From Arthrobacter sp. FW306-2-2C-D06B (GTDB taxonomy: Bacteria; Actinomycetota; Actinomycetes; Actinomycetales; Micrococcaceae): a DNA stretch of 64,000 bases. The notes under the pieces were generated by a model. That model had not been told where the DNA came from, searched no databases, and worked only from the letters and a program-made list of their open reading frames with translations. The stretch spans positions 4,500,407 through 4,564,406 of the forward strand of contig NZ_CP084560.1 of NCBI RefSeq assembly GCF_021789175.1. Direction: 5' to 3'. The position numbers and the translations under genes were made by a program. Every line of letters starts with the position of its first letter. The stretch's first letter is position 1. Positions 59,201 to 64,000 of the stretch are shown one piece after another.

Positions 59201-60262
59201 CTAGCGCTCGGCGATTTCCGCGGCGGCTTCCATGTAGGACAACGCGCCGCTGGATGAGGGATCGTAGGTCATTACCGTCTGTTGGTAGCTCGGAGCTTCG
59301 GAGATGCGCACGGAGCGGGGAACCACGGCGCCGAGGACCTGATCCGGGAAATGTTGACGGACTTCGGAAGCCACCTGTGCGGCGAGATTCGTGCGGCCGT
59401 CGTACATAGTGAGGAGAATGGTGGAAACGACCAGGTCAGCATTGAGGTGCTTCTGGATCATTTCGATGTTCTTGAGGAGTTGGCTCAGGCCTTCCAATGC
59501 GTAGTACTCACACTGGATCGGGATGAGTACCTCGCTTGCCGCGCAGAATGCGTTGACGGTCAGCAGGCCCAGGCTGGGCGGGCAGTCGATGAAGATGAAG
59601 TCCAAGCGGCCTTCACCGTTCTTCGCGCGTTCCTTCGAATACACATCGATTGCGCGGCGCAGGCGCTGCTCGCGTGCCACGAGGGAGACCAGTTCAATCT
59701 CAGCGCCCGCCAGGTGAATGGTGGCCGGCGCGCAGATGAGATTGGGAATATCAGGGCAAGGTGCCACAACGTCACGCAGTGGAAGGTCGTTGATCAGCAC
59801 ATCGTAGATACTGTCGACGTCGGCGTGGTGTTCAATACCAAGAGCGGTGGACGCATTTCCTTGGGGATCGATGTCGATCACCAGGACATTGAGTCCCGCG
59901 GAAGCCAAGGCGGCCGCAATATTGACAGTCGTGGTGGTCTTTCCGACGCCGCCTTTTTGATTGGACACGGTGAAAATACGGGTCTTTTCCGGCTTGGGGA
60001 GCTCGCGTCCCACCAGCCGTTCGCGGCGCCGGGTCTCGTTGGCGAGTTGGCGCGCAATGGGGCTGGAGTCGTCGATGGAGTCCATGACGTTGTCGTGTCC
60101 GGCAATTAGGGTTTCACGTGAAACAGCAGCGTTCGCAACCGAATTGGTACGCATCAGCGCAGATTCAAAGGACGCCGAGGGTGCAGCCATGGCCCGAGCC
60201 GACCCCAAGGAAATAAATGGCGGGATCCGCTGGGTGGAGGTTTCGCTACTGCCCACTGTCAC
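59201..60262 (-). CDS. parA: Chromosome partitioning ATPase ParA
   Basis: A 353-residue Walker-type ATPase that moves ParB-bound origins. The deviant Walker A is NQKGGVGKTTTTVNIAAAL, Walker B is FIFIDCPPSLGLLT, and DPQGNAST is conserved. An N-terminal extension of about 95 residues precedes the core, ending HxxETRRRERL-like. A perfect parS (60111-60124) lies in this extension and is translated as VSRET. The start is uncertain: GTG 60262 (used), ATG 60190 or ATG 60154 have no clear ribosome binding site. parB follows. Confidence 0.92.
   Translation of the reverse strand: MTVGSSETSTQRIPPFISLGSARAMAAPSASFESALMRTNSVANAAVSRETLIAGHDNVMDSIDDSSPIARQLANETRRRERLVGRELPKPEKTRIFTVSNQKGGVGKTTTTVNIAAALASAGLNVLVIDIDPQGNASTALGIEHHADVDSIYDVLINDLPLRDVVAPCPDIPNLICAPATIHLAGAEIELVSLVAREQRLRRAIDVYSKERAKNGEGRLDFIFIDCPPSLGLLTVNAFCAASEVLIPIQCEYYALEGLSQLLKNIEMIQKHLNADLVVSTILLTMYDGRTNLAAQVASEVRQHFPDQVLGAVVPRSVRISEAPSYQQTVMTYDPSSSGALSYMEAAAEIAER
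60111..60124. other. parS site 9 (inside parA)
   Basis: A perfect core GTTTCACGTGAAAC within the 5' part of the parA coding sequence, read as Val-Ser-Arg-Glu-Thr. It is the site nearest the predicted origin. Confidence 0.95.
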
Positions 60263-60342
60263 ACTCTCACTCTCATTCGGCTCTAGCTGCCGTTCTCTAG
60301 CTTAACCGCTCAGTTGCGGACACGCGGGACACAGCGCCGAAG

Positions 60343-60993
60343 CTAAGCGATCTTCCGCTGTTTGTTAACGACGATCCTCACCACTGTGGTGGGTTCTTCC
60401 AGGAGCTCCTGCCCACAAACCACGACAGACGTTTCCACGCCGCCGAGCCTGCGGATGACTTTTGTTGCTTGCTCAATCTCCTCCGCAGCACTGCGGCCCT
60501 TGATCGCAACCACTTCACCCTTGCCGTTAAGCAAGGGAATGGTCAAGCCAGCCAGCTTGGTGAGGGCGGAGACAGCCCTGGCCGTGACGACGTCCGCGTC
60601 GACCATCCCCACCGCGAGCTCTGCCCGGGTGCGCATGACCGTGACATTGCCCAGCCCGAGGTCGTCCACTACTTCCTGAAGCCAAATGACGCGTCGCTCC
60701 AGGGGTTCGATCAGTGTGAGTTCAAGATCGGGACGTGCAATTGCCAAGCACAGGCCGGGAAGCCCCGCACCGGAACCAACGTCTGCAACGTGGCTTCCGT
60801 GGGCAATCACCGACTCGATGACCGCGCAGTTGAGAACGTGCCGGCTCCACAGGCGGGGAACCTCGCGCGGGCCAATCAACCCGCGCTCGGTTCCTGACGT
60901 CGCCAAATGCTCTACATACCGCTGGGCGAGACCAAGCCGGTCACCGAAAATCTTTTCTGCCGCCTGTAGTTCGGCTGCCGTGATTTCAACCAT
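60343..60993 (-). CDS. rsmG: 16S rRNA (guanine-527-N7)-methyltransferase RsmG
   Basis: A 216-residue SAM-dependent methyltransferase that makes m7G527 in 16S rRNA. It shows LWSRHVLNCAVIE, the SAM loop HVADVGSGAGLPGLCLAIARPDLELTLIEPLERR (about 68-101) and the family's TARAVSALTKLAGL. It lies between jag and parA as in most actinobacteria, 6 bp from the jag stop. Confidence 0.96.
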   Translation of the reverse strand: MVEITAAELQAAEKIFGDRLGLAQRYVEHLATSGTERGLIGPREVPRLWSRHVLNCAVIESVIAHGSHVADVGSGAGLPGLCLAIARPDLELTLIEPLERRVIWLQEVVDDLGLGNVTVMRTRAELAVGMVDADVVTARAVSALTKLAGLTIPLLNGKGEVVAIKGRSAAEEIEQATKVIRRLGGVETSVVVCGQELLEEPTTVVRIVVNKQRKIA

Positions 60994-60999
60994 GATCCG

Positions 61000-61575
61000 T
61001 TAGTCGGTCGAAACCACAATGTGGCGGCCGGCGCCTTCGCCCTCAGACTCGGATACGAAACCGAGGTCGGCGACAGCGTCGTGCACAATCTTGCGTTCGT
61101 AGGCGCTCATAGGTGCAAGTGCAACGGAGGCGCCTGTCTCCTTGACCTTTGCAACGGCGTCTTCCGCAATCTGCTGCAGATCGCCGGCACGTTCCTTGCG
61201 GTAACCGTTGATGTCGAGCACCAGGCGCGAGCGGCTCTCAGTCGCCGACAGCACGGACAGGCGAGCGAGTTCCTGAAGGGCTTCGAGCACTTCACCGTCG
61301 CGGCCTACCAGGCTCTCAAGCCCCTCAGAGTCGTCTTCAGCCGCGATGGAGATGTAGGTGCGGCCATTGCGGATCTCGATGTCGATGTCGCCGTCGATGT
61401 CGGCAATGTCGAGGAGTTCCTCAAGGTAGTCTGCGGCGACGTCGCCCTCTTCCTCGAGGCGGCTCACGGAAGTGCCCTTACCTTCAGCAGCGCCCTCTTC
61501 GGAAGTTTCTTCCGTGGCTTCTGCCAATTCATCGGCGGCAGCCGCCGTTGCCTCTTCGGTGCTTTCAACAGACAT
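61000..61575 (-). CDS. jag: Jag/KhpB RNA-binding protein (KH and R3H domains)
   Basis: A 191-residue protein. An acidic N-terminus (about 1-45) precedes a KH-like domain with the GR-type loop (LESLVGRDGEVLEALQELARL) and a C-terminal R3H domain (VALAPMSAYERKIVHDAVADLGFVSESEGEGAGRHIVV). It binds RNA and, with KhpA, influences cell division and envelope synthesis in other bacteria. Its ATG shares the last base of the yidC stop region, and it lies in the yidC-jag-rsmG unit. Confidence 0.95.
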   Translation of the reverse strand: MSVESTEEATAAAADELAEATEETSEEGAAEGKGTSVSRLEEEGDVAADYLEELLDIADIDGDIDIEIRNGRTYISIAAEDDSEGLESLVGRDGEVLEALQELARLSVLSATESRSRLVLDINGYRKERAGDLQQIAEDAVAKVKETGASVALAPMSAYERKIVHDAVADLGFVSESEGEGAGRHIVVSTD

Positions 61576-62549
61576 TACTTCTTCTTCCTGTTCTTACGTT
61601 GTGGCTGGATGCGCTGCTGGGCCTTGACCTCGACGGCGGCAACTTCGGCAGCGACGTCTGCGTCCTTCTTACCGCCCAGAAGGGGGTGGGACGGCAAGCC
61701 CTTGGCGGCGCGACGCTCAGCAAGCGCCTTCGCTGCGGGGGATCCCGGCGTCGGCATGCGGCGGATGACAAAGAACTGCTGGCCCATGGTCCACAAGTTG
61801 GTGGTGGTCCAGTAGATGAGCACACCAATCGGGAAGTTGATGCCACCCACACCGAAGACGAGCGGCAGGATGTAGAGCATCATCTTCTGCTGGCGCATGA
61901 ACGGGCTGGCCATCGCCTCTTCGGACATGTTCTTGGCCATGATCTGCTTCTGCGTGATGAACTGCGACGCCGTCATGGCCAGGATCATCACGATGGAGAG
62001 GACCCACACGGCCACGACATCGCCGCCGGCGGGTGTCCCGTGAAGCAGTGTCGCCGAGAGGGGGGCACCGAAGATGCTGGATGCATCGAACTGCACTACC
62101 TGCTCATGGCTCAAAGCACCGATGCCGGTGCCGCTTTCCTTCGCGGCACTGATACCGGAAAGCACCTGGAACAGGGCGAAGAAGAACGGCATCTGGATCA
62201 GCATGGGCAAACACGCCGAGAACGGGTTGGTGCCGTGCTTCTTGTACAGCGCCATCTGTTCCTGGGCCATCGCCTGGCGGGAGAGCTGGTCCGTCTTGCC
62301 CTTGTACTTCGCCTGCATCTTCTTCAGATCAGGCTGAAGCAACTGCATGCCCCGCTGGGCCTTGATTTGCTTGACGAAGACAGGGATCAGGGCGGCACGG
62401 ATCACCAGCACCAAGCCGATGATGGACAGCGTCCAGGTCCAGCCGTTTTCCGGCGGCAGGCCAATGAAACTCAGCCCGTCGTGGAACCCCAGCATGATAG
62501 CGGACACTAGCCACTTGAACGGGGCCAGAATTGTTCCAAAGATGTCCAT
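61575..62549 (-). CDS. yidC: Membrane protein insertase YidC
   Basis: A 324-residue insertase/chaperone for membrane proteins. It lacks the large periplasmic domain of Gram-negative YidC, as usual for actinobacteria. Five transmembrane segments include the conserved KWLVSAIMLGFH start and IPVFVKQIKAQRGMQLLQPDLKKMQAKYKG, then the conserved Arg region and a basic C-terminal tail that can bind ribosomes (KKDADVAAEVA...RKNRKKK). It lies 17 bp after yidD and is coupled to jag. Confidence 0.96.
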   Translation of the reverse strand: MDIFGTILAPFKWLVSAIMLGFHDGLSFIGLPPENGWTWTLSIIGLVLVIRAALIPVFVKQIKAQRGMQLLQPDLKKMQAKYKGKTDQLSRQAMAQEQMALYKKHGTNPFSACLPMLIQMPFFFALFQVLSGISAAKESGTGIGALSHEQVVQFDASSIFGAPLSATLLHGTPAGGDVVAVWVLSIVMILAMTASQFITQKQIMAKNMSEEAMASPFMRQQKMMLYILPLVFGVGGINFPIGVLIYWTTTNLWTMGQQFFVIRRMPTPGSPAAKALAERRAAKGLPSHPLLGGKKDADVAAEVAAVEVKAQQRIQPQRKNRKKK

Positions 62550-62566
62550 ACGTTTTCCCTATTTCC

Positions 62567-62965
62567 TCAGGCCGCTGTGCGGCGACCGTCTTCATCAGAC
62601 CACACAGCCAGGGACTGGTCCGGGTTGTTCAGTACAACAATTGTGGGCGTCTGGCCTTCGGGCCAGTGACGATGTCCGGCGGGGACGTGGTCCACGCCGC
62701 CGGCGTTCCAGGGGTGGCAACGCGCAAGGCGCCGCACTGCGAGCCAACTTCCCTTGACGGCACCATGCACCGTCACCGCTTCCAGGGCATACGCCGAGCA
62801 GGATGGGAAGAACCGGCACACCTGGCCGTACAAGGGAGAGATGATCCTGCGATACGTCTTCAGCAAGATGATGAGGACGTTGCGCGGCAACTCCCACAGA
62901 AATGTTCCGAGGATCTTTGGAGAGACCCTAAAGAAGCGGACGACGGCGGAGCTCAGCTCATGCAC
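62567..62965 (-). CDS. yidD: Membrane protein insertion efficiency factor YidD
   Basis: A 132-residue protein with the YidD core LLKTYRRIISPLYGQVCRFFPSCSAYALEAVTVHGAVKGSWLAVRRLARCHPWNAGGVDHVP, including the three conserved Cys. GTG 62965 overlaps the rnpA stop by 8 bp; an in-frame extension to 63010 lies inside rnpA and is not used. The C-terminus is longer than in E. coli. It assists YidC-dependent insertion and sits between rnpA and yidC in the standard order. Confidence 0.95.
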   Translation of the reverse strand: MHELSSAVVRFFRVSPKILGTFLWELPRNVLIILLKTYRRIISPLYGQVCRFFPSCSAYALEAVTVHGAVKGSWLAVRRLARCHPWNAGGVDHVPAGHRHWPEGQTPTIVVLNNPDQSLAVWSDEDGRRTAA

Positions 62966-63365
62966 GCGGTGTCCCTTCCGTTGTGGTGCCCTGGGTGGGC
63001 GAAACAACACGCGGAGAGGATCCGCCGAGCCGTTTCGTGGTTGCCGCCAAGGCGGCGTTGTAATCCGTCAGCAGCTGGTCCCAGCTCGCCGTCGCGGCCG
63101 CGGGCAACGCCCGGACCACAACAGCAAGACCCGTGCCATGTCCTTTCAAAGACAAAGCACCTGCTTCTCTCAGTCTCCTCTTAACGAGGTTCCTGGTCAC
63201 AGCGTTCCCGACAGCTTTGGAAACGATGAAGCCGATGCGGCTCGGTTCTCCGGCACCGATAGGTGCCGTATATAACACTAAGTTCCGGCGTCCATTGCGG
63301 ACGCCGGAACGTACAGTTGTTGAAAAGTCGGTAGAAGTCCGCAGACGATTACGGGTGGCTAGCAC
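62958..63365 (-). CDS. rnpA: Ribonuclease P protein component
   Basis: A 135-residue RNase P protein that binds the catalytic RNA and helps mature tRNA 5' ends. The core motif is GFIVSKAVGNAVTRNLVKRRLREA (RNR box); the N-terminus is MLATRNRLRTSTDF. The start is GTG 63365. It is 40 bp after rpmH. The C-terminal 25 residues are Thr/Pro-rich and beyond the fold. Confidence 0.96.
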   Translation of the reverse strand: MLATRNRLRTSTDFSTTVRSGVRNGRRNLVLYTAPIGAGEPSRIGFIVSKAVGNAVTRNLVKRRLREAGALSLKGHGTGLAVVVRALPAAATASWDQLLTDYNAALAATTKRLGGSSPRVVSPTQGTTTEGTPRA

Positions 63366-63405
63366 CTATTGACTCGCTTGGAAGGCTGACCGACGAGTCA
63401 GTTAT

Positions 63406-63543
63406 TTAGGCCGACAGTTCGACGCGGCCCTTGCCACGACGGGCGGCCAGGATGGCACGGCCGGCACGGGTGCGCATACGAAGGCGGAAGCCATGCTTCT
63501 TGGCCCGACGGCGGTTATTCGGCTGAAAAGTCCGCTTGCTCAC
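63406..63543 (-). CDS. rpmH: 50S ribosomal protein L34
   Basis: A 45-residue basic protein, [20 protein letters not shown] and then [19 protein letters not shown], the standard L34. It starts with GTG 63543 and ends with TAA at 63406. It is the first gene of the cluster running toward parB and is divergent from the expected dnaA beyond the window. Confidence 0.97.
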   Translation of the reverse strand: MSKRTFQPNNRRRAKKHGFRLRMRTRAGRAILAARRGKGRVELSA

Positions 63544-64000
63544 GTTAGTTACTCCAGTGGATCAAAGGTGCGCCCACCCGATCAAAAGGGGAAGAACTGG
63601 CCGACGCTAAGTTTATTGAGTATCCGCCGCCGCCCAACGCCGGAATTACCGGAGGTGCGGGTGGTCGAAAAGCGGACACATAGGACTTCACAACGTTAGG
63701 GCAAAAAGACCCCCCAGGTCAAACCGGGAGCCGCGGTGCCCGTTATCCCCAGCTGTGGCTAACTACGCACGCCAGCCTGTGGATGAAGTGGCTCACAGAC
63801 CCCGTTTCAGAACCACAACCGTGTAATTATCCACAAGCTTCTTCCCAGCTATCTTCTGGAGTTTCCATCCCCTAGAGTGTCTCAGTAGCCGATTATCCAC
63901 GGACTGTGCATAACCCTGTGGATTCGGTTCGGAATCCACTCATGGTTTGGACCTTCGGCTGCCGCAATCCAGGCAAGCAAGCACTCGAGGGAACCAATTG
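63544..64000. promoter_or_regulatory. rpmH-dnaA intergenic region with DnaA boxes
   Basis: The last 457 bp carry no gene. DnaA boxes: a perfect TTATCCACA (63827-63835), and one-mismatch forms TTATCCCCA (63743-63751), TGTGGCTAA (63754-63762), TGTGGATGA (63778-63786), TTATCCACG (63893-63901) and TGTGCATAA (63905-63913). This is the usual place of the dnaA promoter and part of oriC in actinobacteria; dnaA itself should start beyond 64000. Confidence 0.8.

Noticed and set aside
1..64000. tRNA, rRNA or riboswitch genes
   Set aside because: No cloverleaf with a GTTCGAATC-type T-loop, no rRNA-like stretch and no known riboswitch core was recognised by eye; a covariance-model scan would be decisive.

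Overview
The window looks like the chromosomal replication-origin neighbourhood of a high-GC Gram-positive bacterium, most likely an Arthrobacter-type actinobacterium (Micrococcaceae). The evidence is the gene order rpmH-rnpA-yidD-yidC-jag-rsmG-parA-parB at the right edge, the murJ-trxB-trxA block beside it, many GTG/TTG starts, G/C-rich third codon positions, and actinobacterial families such as the BcrA-type ABC/NarL cassette and the heme-exporter-like cassette. No dnaA, rRNA, tRNA or CRISPR array is visible; dnaA is expected just beyond the right edge, where DnaA boxes start.

Left third (1-15.3 kb). A DUF308-like membrane protein, a MATE transporter, a membrane ABM-like protein, a DoxX protein behind an unusual operator cluster, a double-hotdog thioesterase and a TfoX-like protein lead to dnaB. 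A 625-bp gap upstream of dnaB holds a cluster of DnaA boxes. It is followed by two tandem membrane-anchored proteins with ribosomal-L7/L12-like tails, an FMN reductase, a PhzF protein, and the rpsF-ssb-rpsR-rplI operon, which ends in a strong terminator. YnfA, DUF1345, an M18 aminopeptidase and a large membrane protein complete this part.

Middle (15.4-43 kb) is accessory. It holds a BcrA-like ABC transporter with its own NarL-type two-component system, a PAP2-diacylglycerol kinase fusion, a MacB-like tripartite efflux operon, an MFS/DeoR pair, an ABC-F protein, a TetR/FAD-monooxygenase pair with a clear operator, and a penicillin-binding protein. A two-component system diverges from an HrtBA-like (heme export) ABC transporter. 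An IS481-family element has inserted just after it, into a repeated hairpin. HxlR/SDR and phytoene-dehydrogenase-like/GT87 pairs follow. Two inverted arrays of a short GC-rich repeat (core CGCTCGCTCAC) lie between genes. An AT-richer stretch at 42.8-43.7 kb carries several very short ORFs with near-perfect ribosome binding sites and no recognised function.

Right part (43.7-64 kb) is core. A histidine phosphatase, CCA-adding enzyme, NUDIX hydrolase, MurJ flippase, a separate MviN-type pseudokinase/receptor-like protein, and trxB-trxA under an exact SigR-type promoter are followed by a 5.95-kb region with no credible gene. That region carries nine parS or parS-like sites, eight of them with the perfect 14-bp core, plus three perfect DnaA boxes and tandem repeats. 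A further perfect parS lies inside parA. The parB-parA-rsmG-jag-yidC-yidD-rnpA-rpmH cluster then leads to an origin-proximal DnaA-box region. ParB, parS, DnaA boxes and dnaB together make this a segregation and replication-control domain.
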